A DNA stretch of 64,000 nt, taken from Doris montereyensis. Taxonomy: Eukaryota; Mollusca; Gastropoda; Nudibranchia; Dorididae. The notes below the pieces were generated by a model. The model did not search any database. It was not told the DNA's origin and worked only from the letters and a program-made list of their open reading frames with translations. A program made the translations under genes and the position numbers. The stretch lies in contig JAXRKP010000472.1 in NCBI GenBank assembly GCA_037039925.1, positions 152,501 through 216,500 on the forward strand, written 5' to 3'. Shown piece by piece: positions 22,511-34,238 of this stretch (position 1 is its first letter; each line of letters begins with the position of its first letter).

Positions 22511-23950
22511 GTTCTTAAGGCTGCCATTAGAGTCAGAGTCAGAGTCATGATTTTTACTGATATCAGGTTACATCCATGATGTTCACTGATGACTAGCACA
22601 AGAAAGCAACTACAATCTTTCATTTTATCTGCCCATCCTCCCCAGAAGACATGTGCAGTGGGTGTTTATTGTAAATTTTATAAGTCTATTAGTAATAATG
22701 ACATAGCCGACCTTCGATTGTCTGAGAACCCTGGTTTCAACTTAATCTGTCGCCCGATATTACATATTTAACGTATGTCAAAAAGTCCTGACTTTGATCT
22801 TTAGAGTAAAAGAGCCTGACATATCTCAGGGCTCATTGATATTAATATGCACTAAACGTTTGAGTTGATCAGTTGTAAAACTAAGTAAAGATGTACAGAC
22901 TAAAATTTAAGGAGATTTCTATCTTAAAAACAAATGATGAATGAATGGTGTCATTTTGAAAAAGGAATTATGATGAAAGGGATACTGAAAGAGAAACAAT
23001 ACAAACATGATAAAAAACACATTTTAACAAAATTGCTGTAACTGCATAAATGACTTTGGTGACTAAACGACTAGACTTTACCTCACTTCCCAATAATCCT
23101 TTTTTAAATAGCAGTATAACAAAAAATGCATTTTCTTCTGATTGTGTATTTAAAAACTTATGGAAATATTTTTCTATAACTATAATACAATGCAGAGGTT
23201 AATTTTTGTTCCGTTACCACTGTTCAGCTGTTCTGTCGCTTACTCCTCCAACAGTTGCAGGAATCCCCTCTATGGTGTGAAACACAACGTTTTTAAACTG
23301 TTTCAATCTCATCCAGATCAAGAAAATTGTAAAAAGTCACAAAAGAAAATTAAATCTACAAAATGCGAAAGGAATCAATTAGCCAGAGAGAGGACCCTCA
23401 CCTCCTAGTGGTAGAATCTAAATGCGGATTTGCTTGATATTACCTGAAAAATCCCCTATCCTTCATTTTGAATGTTATGTTTATGTTCTTTCTTGCTTCT
23501 GATGGCCAGTTCCTTTGCTGTATTAATAGAGTTAATTTCCCTGTATTCCTACCAACAAATCGGATGATACATCACCATTGCAAGTCAGTATCTGTGCAAG
23601 GAACAATTTGATTCCTTTGAATTTGAGTAAAATCTAAAAAACAGAATAATAGTCGAGGGAAATATTCACTGTCGCGGATAGACCAGTGAAAATGTTCAAA
23701 CATTTTCATTAGTTGAATTGGAATGATATGGTACGCAGACAATAGGAAAGCTATTTTTAGACACGCATGTTACACCCGGGTGATACCGAGTCCGATTATC
23801 AGATCCGAGTCAGCAATCAAGAGTGAGAGTGAGGCTACACAGGTAGGCATGAGCAGTAGGCCTACTATTCAAACTTTTAAACGAGACTACTTAGTACTTA
23901 AAGACGGAGAAACAATATTTTCATTAATTGAATGTCACTTCTGGTAGAAA
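22511..23950. other. No confident feature
   Basis: AT-rich, with short ORFs on both strands (for example 23160-23408 and 23723-23947 on +). None shows a recognisable domain. I see no tandem repeat or RNA-like structure until the hairpin at 23953. Confidence 0.4.
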
Positions 23951-23952
23951 CA

Positions 23953-24023
23953 TTTCTGAAATCAAAACGACCCTGGGATCATTTAGAACCTAAATGATCC
24001 CAGGGTCGTTTTGATTTCAGAAA
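23953..24023. other. Perfect 34-bp hairpin, 3-nt loop
   Basis: Arms 23953-23986 and 23990-24023 are exact reverse complements (core acgaccctgggatcatttag) around the loop aac. The base after each arm breaks the symmetry. A perfect 34-bp palindrome is rare by chance. It could be a foldback-type insertion, a replication template-switch scar or an assembly/read artefact. The loop is too short for a normal microRNA precursor. Confidence 0.95.
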
Positions 24024-24195
24024 CATGGTTGCTCTTAGTGGCCTGGCTACACAGACTTCGACCAGCAACGCTTCGTGTGTTAGTGAATTTAATGTTTATA
24101 ATTCTGTATTTCTTATCAGTCAAAATTGTCCAGTGTTGAAATGTTGTGCCAGTTTTAAATCCTCAACAGCAAGAAAGTTAAGCCTTAAAGTTGGA

Positions 24196-24715
24196 GATGA
24201 TATGATAAACTTGGAAATGATTTTTAAACATTGAGTTGAAATTTATAAGCTTGGAAATGATTTTTAAACATTGAGATGAAATATATAAGCTTGGAAATGA
24301 TTTTTAAACATTGAGATGAAATCTATAAGCTTGGAAATGATTTTTAAACACTGAGATGAAATTTAAGCTTGGAAATTATTTCTTTACATTGAGATGAATT
24401 TTATAAACTTGGATTGGAGAAGATTTCTAGACATTGAGATGAAATTTATAAGCTTGGAAATGGAAATGATTTTTAAACATTGAGATGAAATTTATAAGCT
24501 TGGAAATGATCTCAAAACATTGAGATGAAAAATAAGCTTGGAGGTGATTTTTAAACGTTGAGATGAAATCTATAGGCTTGGAAATGATCTCTAAATATTC
24601 AGATGAAATCTAAGCTTGAAAATGATGTCTAAATATTGAGATGAAATTTAAATTGGGAGATGATTTTAAATATTGAGATAATGAGCTTCAAAATGATTTA
24701 AAACATTGAAATGAA
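24196..24715. repeat. About 40-bp tandem repeat, about 13 diverged units
   Basis: aagcttggaaatgattttta plus aacattgagatgaaattt repeats. Units diverge strongly towards 24700, suggesting an old array no longer homogenised, in contrast with the other arrays here. Confidence 0.93.
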
Positions 24716-24897
24716 TCTGGAAATCTGTAGCTTGTGTGAGTAGAAAGGAAAGATCTAGGCAATAATGTTCTTCTGTAAAGAAGAACAATTTCAAGAAGTT
24801 TCTAATATTTGCTGCCTTGTATGAAAAGAATTGATTTTCCAATACCAAAACAAGATGCCTTTAAAGAATGTTGGAAACGGAAGGAAAAGCATTCTTT

Positions 24898-25086
24898 CTA
24901 ATGAAAATAAAAGATGCACACTGCTGAAACTGCCATAATAGTAAAGTTGTACAATTGATCAATGACGTACAGGTCAAAGGGTTTTTGGCTGTAAACAGCA
25001 TGGGGGAATTCAGGAAAGCTGTCAGACTGGCAAGACCCACACCAAACGCAACAGCATCTTGCAAGATCTTCACACGGAGAAAATCT
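24898..25086 (-). CDS. DUF1761-like exon 2 (terminal)
   Basis: Preceded on - by a very strong acceptor (ttttttctttttctcag). The first base completes an Ile codon with the AT left from exon 1, then DFLRVKILQDAVAFGVGL follows. Near 25000 (ccatgctgtttacagcc) the reading must shift one base to continue as YSQKPFDLYVIDQLYNF, a hydrophobic VSAVCIFYF end and a TAG at 24900-24898. The unshifted frame stays open past this stop but loses the family pattern. Confidence 0.6.
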   Translation of the reverse strand, partial: RFSPCEDLARCCCVWCGSCQSDSFPEFPHAVYSQKPFDLYVIDQLYNFTIMAVSAVCIFYFH

Positions 25087-28000
25087 CTGAGAAAAAGAAA
25101 AAAATGTTCCCAAAACAGATTAATAAAAACGATAACAAATTTAAATGTAACAAGCTCATAGTAAAAAAATGTGATACTTTTGGCAAAATTAATGATCATG
25201 TCTTACTTAATTAAAGGGAAAGGCAGCACCTGGAATGGGTGAATTTGGGTCAAAGTATCAAAATTGGGGTGATGGCATTTTCTTTCAATTTCAAGTCATT
25301 TATGATAAATTCACCTCCTTTGATCAAAAACAGCATTCGAAAGTGACCCATACCACCACCTTTTGAGAAAATCCTTTCGAAGAACACACAAATAGCCTTT
25401 CACTGAGGTCTAAATACAGTAGTCGTTGGATAAACGCTCGTCCTTTGAGTGCAGAAATACGCGTTCTTTTATGCATACTGTGTGTTTACGAGAACACTTT
25501 TATTAAATAGTAAAAATTTGGTCAGCAGATGTATGTGTGTGTTTATGCAGAGTGTGCTTGTATGAAGTGTGTTTTTATCCAGTGACTACTGTAACTCATT
25601 CACCGCTGCCATAAAATGGATCCGCCCATGCCCTTCGGAAAGCTTGCACTATCCCCTATCATACAGTGACCAGTTATCCGTGACATCCAATCAAATGCCT
25701 TTATTTTATAATAATTTGTCCATTGCTTGATGTCAATCAGTGAGCTCAAGAGCTCATCTCCTTATATGGTCATAGCTATGTTCGGTTTTACTCTCTCTCC
25801 ACTAAGACTCACGGAGACGGCCTGATGTCTCAATTTGAGGCTTTCGTGTCTGACGCCCAATCGGCAACCAGTTTCTACAGTGCCGTGTTTTGTTTCCCAC
25901 ACCTTCAGTATATTTTTCGCTTTCCCGATACTAATACTAATAATACTCTTGTTTACATATCAGTATCAGCATGTGATGGCAGTCGCGATTTATTTGAATA
26001 CCGTTACTACTATCATTGTCATCTATAGTTATTATTACAGTGTCAAAGCTAGATATTGGTTTTTACATGCAGTGTTTTGTTTATTGATAAGTTGTCTTTC
26101 ATCATTCAGAGACAGTAAGTTTCATTTTGTGACTATTTTTATTATTGTTTACAAGAAAAGTGTAAGATCTCTATCTTCATCATGCCAAAACATGAACCCG
26201 TCATTCCAAAATCTTGTCGTAAACAACTTGTAGAGGACTTGCAGGGTGCATGCAAACCGTTCAACAATTGATTCTGCTGTTGAAATAAGTGAGGAAATAC
26301 ATGACCTGATGACAATGTGTTTGTTGCATCCTGTCTTTCATCTAGTAGTAATAGTAGTAGTAGTAGTAATAGTAGTAGTAGTAGTAGTACTAGTAGTACT
26401 ATAGTACAACATTGACAACCACCACCATTCCTACTCCACCCATCGTATTTGTCACCCTTTCCTCCACCTCTCGTTTACCCCCCTGTGCCCACTCCTTCAC
26501 CAACCACTGGTACACTGTAGTAGTAGTGGTAATGTAACAGTATGTACTGCTGGACCACTGTAGTAGTAGTAGTAATGCTGGACCACTGGTAGTAGTAGTG
26601 GTAATGTAACAGTATGTACTGCTGGACCACTGGTAGTGTAGTGGTAATGTAACAGTATGTACTGCTGGACCACTGGTGGTAATGTGATGTGCACCACTGG
26701 CCCTTGATGTCAACGTCTCCACTGCCTCTCGTTCACCTCCTTTACCCGACCTTTCACGCATATCGGTTGATAGCAGCACGGCAGTTGACACCGTCGGTCA
26801 ACAGAACTTTGATGTAATACTATTACTATCATATCGTCTGTTGAAGGCATTACGAGCACTTCCCGCTCGAGACGAAAATTCACATATTTATGTATCGCCT
26901 TGCCAAGCAACGACAACAAGAAAGACTCCAACATAGTGACTATGTGATGAAGGAAAATATGAAAGAATGCAAGGCAAAGAGAGAGAAGCAAGAAAATAAG
27001 ACTTGAAGAACGTACAGAAGTAGAAGGAAAACCATCCTATGGCGCTGGGATCGTTCAGAAGGCCGTTTTTGGTTAGAAATTTCACTTTTTCTGCTTTTTT
27101 CAAAACTGTGTTTTTTATTACTTAAGTCCATTTATCTCAGGCACAAGTCATCAAACTTCATTCAAACTTCATAATCACATAATCTTATGTCAGTTATTGA
27201 TGTCCTCAGTTTGTCAACGGCATTTTTGTTTTCTATGAAACCATTTTTAAAGGTTTTTTTGGTATGAAAAATGTGCATGTTCGCTATATGTTGACCAAAC
27301 GAAAAAATTCATAAAATTTGTTCTATTTTTGTGTGTGCAAAGGTGGCCTAACAAAATTGAGGAGATCAGTGTAAACATCCTGTACAAATTACAAACAAAT
27401 TGAACACATAGTGATTGTGAAATATGGACGTAAAGTTTGCAAAAAAATCAAAGATGGCGGGTATTTTTGAACGTTATCATGGCAACAGAGCTAAAGATTG
27501 AATTTTTTTTGCCTTAGACATCGTTGTGGTATCCTTTCACACTAATTTGACAAAAACATCTGCAATTAAAAGCAATATAAAACGAAAAAAAGATCTTCTT
27601 GCGCTGCTTTTCCCCTTAAAACAAGAATACATCAAAATGCCACAATAGAATAAAATGACAACAATGACGGCTCTTTGACAAATGCTCATACTGGGATAAT
27701 TCCATGTTCATGTGAGTTGGGGTAGTCCAGAGGCAAGGTGTCAGCCTCTCGACCAAAAGTTTGTGGGTTCAAGCTCTGACAGGTTGAAAACTTTTTCTCA
27801 TTTTTTCTTCGAGTAAAATCACCCCCCCCCCCCCCCATTGACACCTAGTCCATTCAGAGATGAATAAAAAGGAGGTCACATGTGCAGATCACAATAATCT
27901 CTGCACGTTAAAGATCCCTTGACTGCAAAGCATGCACCCTTACGAAAATATTGGTTTCTTTCACAGCACAGTGAGGCATGCTCCCTCACAAAAGTAATGG

Positions 28001-30238
28001 TTTTTTCACAGCACAGTGAGGCATTCTCCCTCACAAAAGTAATGGTTTCTTTCACAGCACAGTGAGGCATTCTCCCTCACAAAAGTAATGGTTTCTTTCA
28101 CAGCACAGTGAGGCATGCTCCTCACAAAAGTATTAGTTTCTTTTATAGCACACTAAGGCATGCTCCTCACAAAAGTAATGGTTTCTGTCACAGCACTTTA
28201 AATGCTCCCTCACAAAAGTATTGGTTTCTGTCACAGCACTTTAAGGCATGCTCCTCACAAAAGTATTAGTTTCTTTTATAGCACCCTAAGGCATGCTCCT
28301 CACAAAAGTATTGGTTTCTTTTATAGCACTTTAAGGCATGCTCCTCAAAAAAGTATTAGTTTCTTTTATAGCACCTAAGGCATGCTCCTCACAAAAGTAT
28401 TAGTTTCTTTTATAGCACACTAAGGCATGCTCCCTCACAAAAGTATTAGTTTCTTTTATAGCACACTAAGGCATGCTCCTCACAAAAGTATTAGTTTCTT
28501 TCACAGCACAGTGAGGCATGCTCCTCACAAAAGTATTAGTTTCTTTTACAGCACACTAAGGCATGCTCCTCACAAAAGGATTAGTTTCTTTTATAGCACC
28601 CTAAGGCATGCTCCTCACAAAAGTATTAGTTTCTTTTTAGCACACTATCATAGCTCCTCACAAAAGTATTAGTTTCTTTTATAGCACCCTAAGGCATGCT
28701 CCTCACAAAAGTATTAGTTTCTTTTTATAAGGCATGCACAAAAGTATTATATAGCACACTAAGGCATGCTCCTCACAAAAGTATTAGTTTCTTTTATAGC
28801 ACACTAAGGCATGCTCCTCACAAAAGTATTAGTTTCTTTTATAGCACACACTATCACTAAGGCATGCTCCTCACAAAAGTATTAGTTTCTTTTACAGCAC
28901 ACACTAAGTTTCTTTTATAGCACCCTAAGGCATGCTCCTCACAAAGTATTAGTTTCTTTTATAGCACACTATCACTAAGGCATGCTCCTCACAAAAGTAT
29001 TAGTTTCTTTTATAGCACACTATCACTAAGGCATGCTCCTCACAAAAGTATTAGTTTCTTTTATAGCAATATCACTAAGGCATGCTCCTCACAAAAGTAT
29101 TAGTTTCTTTTACAGCACACTAAGGCATGCTCCTCACAAAAGGATTAGTTTCTTTTATAGCACACTATCACTAAGGCATGCTCCTCACAAAAGTATTAGT
29201 TTCTTTATAGCACACTAAGGCATGCTCCTCACAAAAATATTAGTTTCTTTTATAGCACACTAAGGCATGCTCCTCACAAAAGTAATGGTTTTCTGTCACA
29301 GCACTTTAAGGCATGCCCCCTCACAAAAATATTAGTTTCTTTTATAGCACCTAAGGCATGCTCCTCACAAAAGTATTGGTTTCTGTCACAGCACTTTAAG
29401 GCATGCTCCCTCACAAAAGTATTGGTTTCTGTCACAGCACTTTAAGGCATGCTCCCCCACAAAAGTATTGGTTTCTGTCACAGCACTTTAAGGCATGCTC
29501 CCCCACAAAAGTATTGGTTTCTGTCACAGCACTGTAAGGCAAGTTCACACCATTGAATCTGTCTTGGTTAAGTTCTTTCTTTCCTACTCACCTTTACGCA
29601 TCATAATTTGACCATTACATTTTATTTCTCTTTCTTTGTCTTTTTATCTCAGTTTCCCAGTCCTTCCTCAATATCTTAAATCACAAAACGATTTCTTATG
29701 TTTATTTCCAACAAGTATTTTCTCTCATCCTTTCGACAACCGTCCTTTCTCCTTCCTTTGAGCTGTGCTATTGCCTCTCTCATTTCCTCTCAGTATCTCT
29801 TCCATACTCTTCTTCTCTGATATTATATTTTTGTTTTGTCTAATTAAGAATCGGTGCAGTGTTGTTCATCTTCTCTGACACACTAATAATAATGCCTGCT
29901 AATTTTTGAAAACTAAGACTACTAAGAGTCAAGAACTTTACAACTCTAACTATAAAAAAAATATATATTTGAGAGCACTGGCAAACAAAACAGTACCTTC
30001 TCCCAAAAACTTACATGAGGGTAAATCGGAGAAGCAAGCTCAAAAACACGGATGAAACAAAAACTAAATCCATGTGCCATCTTTGATTGCTGAGCAATTT
30101 CCTTGGCAGATTTCCCAGGAATGTTCTGTGCATCCATAACTTTCCAAATGGCAAGGCAGGGTTGTACCAAACAATTGCAATCAAACAAGTCGAAACGACT
30201 GATGCCACACAGCCAATCATTGCGGTAGCAAGGGTCAT
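24898..30238 (-). CDS. DUF1761-like membrane protein gene, two exons, frame disruptions
   Basis: Exons 30238-30015 and 25086-24898 read on - give about 137 residues, the usual size of this poorly characterised membrane family. Exon 1 has WYNPALPFGKLWM, the WYxPxxFGKxWM signature near the N-terminus, then an FxSSVFLSLLL hydrophobic run. Exon 2 continues in phase with LQDAVAFGVGL and ends with KPFDLYVIDQLYNF and a hydrophobic tail. Two places read better in another frame: IPGKSAKEIAQQSKMAH in exon 1, and the SQKPFDLY part of exon 2. Single-base indels (sequencing error or pseudogene) are therefore likely. Family assignment is by remembered signature. Confidence 0.6.
25200..27700. other. Intronic sequence, no confident gene
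   Basis: Lies inside the DUF1761-like intron (25087-30014). I see only short ORFs, the TAG/minisatellite tracts at 26338-26700 and AT-rich sequence. A basic stretch YRLAKQRQQERLQHSDYVMK (about 26890-26950, +) is open but short and was not assigned. Confidence 0.4.
26338..26700. repeat. (TAG)n tract and a 45-60 bp degenerate minisatellite
   Basis: A (TAG/TAA)n run covers about 26344-26400. From 26512 to 26700, gtaatgtaacagtatgtact and gctggaccactg repeat four times with variable (GTA)n spacers. The same trinucleotide appears in both parts, suggesting one expanding locus. Confidence 0.88.
27708..27945 (+). mobile_element. tRNA-derived SINE (family C), 3' end expanded into an array
   Basis: The tRNA-like head has an A-box-like gtagtccagaggcaagg and a near-perfect B box (ggttcaagctc, 27766-27776). 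A C-run (about 27822-27836) and a conserved tail motif (ctgcacgttaaagatccctt, about 27901-27920) follow. Immediately after, gactgcaaagcatgcaccct resembles the first unit of the adjacent 45-bp array. Confidence 0.65.
27925..29545. repeat. 45-bp minisatellite, about 35 units
   Basis: The unit contains aaggcatgctcctcacaaaa and gtattagtttcttttatagc followed by acact. Flanking units carry the older-looking ggtttctgtcacagcacttt version, while central units share ttttatagcac, so variants are spatially clustered. Small insertions (actatcactaagg) occur repeatedly near 28850-29180. Lies in the intron of the DUF1761-like gene. Confidence 0.97.
29546..30010. other. Pyrimidine-rich intronic sequence
   Basis: On +, rich in CTTTCT runs with no tandem structure. 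On - it is the start of the DUF1761-like intron after the GTAAGT donor at 30014-30009. No exon recognised. Confidence 0.45.
30015..30238 (-). CDS. DUF1761-like exon 1
   Basis: ATG at 30238-30236 begins MTLATAMIGCVASVV, a hydrophobic segment, then WYNPALPFGKLWM. The frame stays open to the canonical donor (CTCAT|GTAAGT, exon end 30015, phase 2). Between about 30140 and 30075 another frame gives the more family-like IPGKSAKEIAQQSKMAH, so two compensating indels are likely. An AG directly before the ATG (taattcag|ATG) may be an acceptor, in which case a 5' non-coding exon lies upstream. Confidence 0.55.
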
Positions 30239-30654
30239 CTGAATTAGATCTGCTGTTTATAGAAGAAATGATTTTAAACAATAGAAATTAAGACATGCAT
30301 GAAAAGAATATTTAAGTACATCAAACTAATTTATAAATTCATTGTATTCGTGTCTATGCAAATGATCTTGCTGACTTTTGGAAGTTACAAAACAGTAATG
30401 TCAAATGAAAATCTGGCGAGAATAGGCACCTTTTTGATTTAAAGACGGATAAATAGTACATATCCCCGCACAAATGATTGTCAATAGAAATAAAACTCAG
30501 CAATAGTACTAAAGACTTTAAATACAGAACTAAACACATCGCTTTAAAGCCAATATGACCCAGCCAATAGGCACAGCGTCTCTTAAATATGCTTCTCCCC
30601 CACCTCCTTGCTTACTACCGTCTTCCTTACCTGACTGCGTGGACAAATAAGGTA

Positions 30655-31295
30655 TTCACACAAACACATACGTTTCCAATGCATGTCATGTTCGCACAAA
30701 CACATACGTTTCCAATGCATGTCATGTTCACACAATGCACATACGTTTCCAATGCATGTCATGTTCGCACAAACACATACGTTTCCAATGCATGTCATGT
30801 TCGCACAAACACATACGTTTCCAAATGCATGTCATGTTGCATGTCATGTTCGCACAAACACATACGTTTCCAATGCATGTCATGTTCACACAAACACATA
30901 CGTTTCCAATGCATGTCATGTTCGCACAAACACATACGTTCCAATGTATGTCACACAAACACATGTTTCCAATGCATGTCACACAAACACATACGTTCCA
31001 ATGCATGTCATGTTCACACAAACACATCGTTTCCAATGCATGTCATGTTCTCACAAACACATACGTTTCCAATGTATGTCATGTTCGCACAAACACATAC
31101 GTTTCCAATGCATGTCATGTTCACACAAACACATACGTTTCCAATGCATGTCATGTTCACACAAACACATACGTTTCCAATGCATGTCATGTTCACACAA
31201 ACACACACGTTTCAATGTACAAACACAAACATACGTTTCCAATGCATGTCATGTTCACACAAACACATACGTTTCCAATGTATGTCATGTTCGCC
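30655..31295. repeat. 36-bp minisatellite, about 17 units
   Basis: The unit contains cacaaacacatacgtttcca and atgcatgtcatgttc. Units are near-identical with a few deletions around 30940-31030. The 36-bp period is divisible by three and produces overlapping spurious ORFs on both strands (HKHIRFQCMSCS-type repeats). It lies 0.4 kb upstream of the DUF1761-like exon 1. Confidence 0.96.
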
Positions 31296-31452
31296 AAACC
31301 ACTTCATAACACATTTGCCACTATTATTGACTTGCCTTTCTGATAGTCCAAAAGACGTTTAATATGAAAAGAAAGTTCTAGTCACATTAAATTTTAGAAA
31401 TCATTTGCGAGTGTATAACTTTTTTTGATTTGAGTAGATTTGACAATTGTAA

Positions 31453-32228
31453 TACAGCGGAACCTCTCTAATCGGGAACTCTCAGTGAATTGTAAAATCG
31501 TCCCGATTTGCCGAAGTTTCCTGAGGACCTTAGGATTTTTGTTTTGCCTCAGCAGTTTGAGGTACTTAAGCCCTTCTGTGAGTGGTAAAATGCAGAATGA
31601 AACGAACAAGTTAAATGAAAACAAAGATAGCAATTATCAGAGATGTCTCTCACACTTACAGTCGATCTTCCTCGGACGGTAGATAGAATCTGATAAGACA
31701 CGTTAACAAGAAGGCATGGTGAATCGTTAAATCTCCTCGCGTATCCACCCTTGTGATTGGCGGGTTAGGCAGGCAATAAAAGACAATGACAGTGCATAAG
31801 TCTGTTTTCTAAGTGCCACCCCATGTCAACTGTATTGTTAGGTAGACGAACAAGGACTGGCTCAACACCTGCTTTCACGTAATAGAAACCGGTGTGTCTG
31901 GTTTATGGTCGTCGTGAACTGGCACTGCAACATCGTGTTCCTATAATGTAATGTATAAAACATGTGTAGCACTGATGCAGGTGTAATAATTGATGTTTTG
32001 CTAACATGGACTCCAAATTTGGATAACAAGTCAGTGTTGGAATATATAAATATGGGGGAGATGGTGATGATAATAATGCAAGTCCGCGAAAAATTGTCCC
32101 GATTAGCTGGGGACCTTTCCCGTTTTGAGAGGTAAAATATATAGAAACAATTCTGTTCCCTGAGATTTCTTCCCTATTGGCCGGGTATCCTGATTGCCCG
32201 GGTTTCCGATTAGAGAGGTTGCACTGCA
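31453..32228. mobile_element. Non-autonomous TIR transposon, Tc1/mariner (pogo-like) type
   Basis: The left end starts cagcggaacctctctaatcg (31455) after TA. The right end is its near reverse complement (ccgattagagaggttgcact, ending about 32226). This CAGTGGAACCTCTCTAATC-type terminus is typical of pogo/Tigger-like elements. Related words (cccgattagctgggga, cccgatttgccga) recur inside. No transposase was seen in the 0.77 kb between. The right TA duplication is not intact. Confidence 0.6.
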
Positions 32229-32229
32229 T

Positions 32230-33690
32230 GGAGATATTACTACATATTACTATTACACTCCCAATTTGTGTGATCTTTCATCCACATTCAGCAATCCATC
32301 ACACTGTGCATGTTGGAGAGATATCCATAAATATTTCTCGAATAGGTGGCTTAGCGTTTAGGGCCTATTGTCTCACACCATATCAGACTGACAGAAATGA
32401 CCGAAAGCAATCACGAAAAACTGCTGCAACTGGAAGCAACCTTTATTTTTACTCCCCCCTTTTTATCCTCAGTTATATCCCTTGGATATACCCGATCATG
32501 GAAATCCTTCCAGATCTAGAGAACGGTACTCTACACTTGGATCTGGTGAGATTAGATCAATCTAGCTCTACATTCTACCTCCATAAATCCGACACAGTCA
32601 TTAGGAACAAAAATTTTGAAAAGTGATTAAAGAGATCCAACAATTCTTTAGTTATAATCAAACTCCTGACATTCATTTTCAGCAACAGTTTAGTACTTTA
32701 ATGTTTATTACCTTGTCTGTTTTCTGACATAATACTTTCACATGGGCCCGAATCATTTCACAGCAATTAGAAACTTTCGCAAACAGCCATGACATATCCA
32801 ATAACTCATCCACGTGTACATGTGTTGTATATACCAGACACCGGTGACAAATTTAGTGTATTGAATTGTTGAACCGTGAATGATGGTCGGTTAGCCGCTA
32901 TAAACACGTTACAGGTGTGAACCCAACTCATCAGCGATGTGACTCACACCTTTCGTTTCGGGAAACTGGCCAAGGCTGCTAGTCGTTACGTAAGGCAGGT
33001 ATCCTGTGTGTACATTTATAAATACTTGATTGCTTACACAAGAATTATCTCATTACAACACAAAATCTTCGCAAGCAAACCAAGGTTAACTGTTGCTACT
33101 AACAAAATGCAGACAACCACCCAAAATGCTGATTACAATTGAAGACTTAGATCACATACCTATCGATCCCCACCGGATTTTTCAGTGGTTGTTGACACTC
33201 TGCTCCCTTTAGCCTTAGAAATACCCCTACAACCTCTTGTCCCTATGACTTATTGACTATTCTATTACACTGAATAAAAGAAGAAGAGGCTAATAATATT
33301 AGTATAGTAATATCAGAGAGGGAAGGAAGTGTGGCTGGCCATCCATTCTTACCTCAGAATAAAATTAGCCAAGGCTAGCTGTAACAACTGCTACAAGATC
33401 GCCAACATTGCAGTTAAAAGCCATATTTATGTCTTAGATCTAGATGCTAGTGGGTAAAGAAAAGAAACAGCATCCAATTTCCATGTAATTTGTTATCACT
33501 TATAAAATACATTTATAACCTACCTATTGAATGATGCACTTTCTTTTTCTGCCCAGTAGATCCAGATCTAGATCTATCTAAAGTAGAAATCTGGAGCTAT
33601 AAAGAATAGACTTAAATAGCTCTAGATCTAATCAAGATGGTATAGATCTAGATCTACTGCTTTCAAAGTGATGCTACCTTGGACTTCACA
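32230..33690. other. No recognisable gene
   Basis: Several short ORFs (32177-32626 and 32939-33142 on +) without recognisable domains. From 33430 the word agatctag/ctagatct occurs repeatedly. No tandem repeat or RNA gene seen. Confidence 0.4.
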
Positions 33691-33897
33691 AATAAACTGG
33701 GTGAAAAACGACAATAAATGACAATACCAATAAAGACACAATAGACATAGATCTAGCCTACTACGTCCTTCCCCTCTGATTTGTTTACGTGTTTGTTCTG
33801 TCATTATTGGGAAGTTGTCATTTAGGCCTATTGTCGTTTTTCATCTTTGACTTCACTTCACTCTTCTTGGGCTCCTTTGTATTATTTACAACAAACT
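33690..33897. repeat. Dispersed repeat, inverted pair related to 12310-12440
   Basis: gaaaaacgacaataaatgac near 33703 and its inverted relative (cctattgtcgtttttcatc) near 33826 flank about 80 bp. The reverse complement of 33770-33897 (aataatacaaaggagcc, gtgaagtcaaag, gacagaacaaacacgt) aligns with 12316-12410. Two loci therefore carry the same repeat family in hairpin-like arrangements. Confidence 0.65.
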
Positions 33898-33947
33898 GAG
33901 CTCTTACTCTTACTCACCTGAGTCTGCCTCTATGTTTTATTCACTTT

Positions 33948-34238
33948 TTGATGATTGGTGAGTTGCCGCCTTACGTTCGAAGTTTGAAGTTTGCGACTTG
34001 CGTATGTTTGAACACACCCGTAGTGCTTCGCGGAAATAATGTTTTCCTGATGCAGTGTACACACGACGCTGTGGTGACGCTATTCGGTGACGCTCAGCGC
34101 TCACGCTTGTATATTTTTGTGTGTGACGACACTGACGCTTTTAAAATCCGGTCTGGCACTACCGTTGGCGTTACGTCACTAGTTTTTAAGTTAAATCGTA
34201 CTAGCACCCTGACTAGATCTTTGTCTGTCTATAGCTAG
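33948..34238 (+). other. Open frame without recognised homology
   Basis: A 96-codon ORF with higher GC than its surroundings and several acg/gtg-rich words (ctgacgct, gtgacgct). I recognise no domain and see no splice support. It is most likely chance, but it is the least low-complexity ORF in this stretch. Confidence 0.15.

Noticed and set aside
23160..23408. 82-residue ORF and an overlapping - strand coding-like stretch
   Set aside because: Neither strand shows a recognisable domain, and the - strand stretch stops after about 30 residues without a splice partner.
23953..24023. MicroRNA precursor
   Set aside because: The stem is perfect and the loop only 3 nt, unlike animal pre-miRNAs.
27925..29545. 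CRISPR-like array (regularly repeated units)
   Set aside because: Units are contiguous tandem copies with no unique spacers, and the genome is eukaryotic with spliced genes; no cas genes.
30589..31362. 257- and 208-residue His/Cys-rich ORFs resembling a metal-binding repeat protein
   Set aside because: The 36-bp repeat is divisible by three, so every frame stays open; no unique flanking domain or signal peptide.
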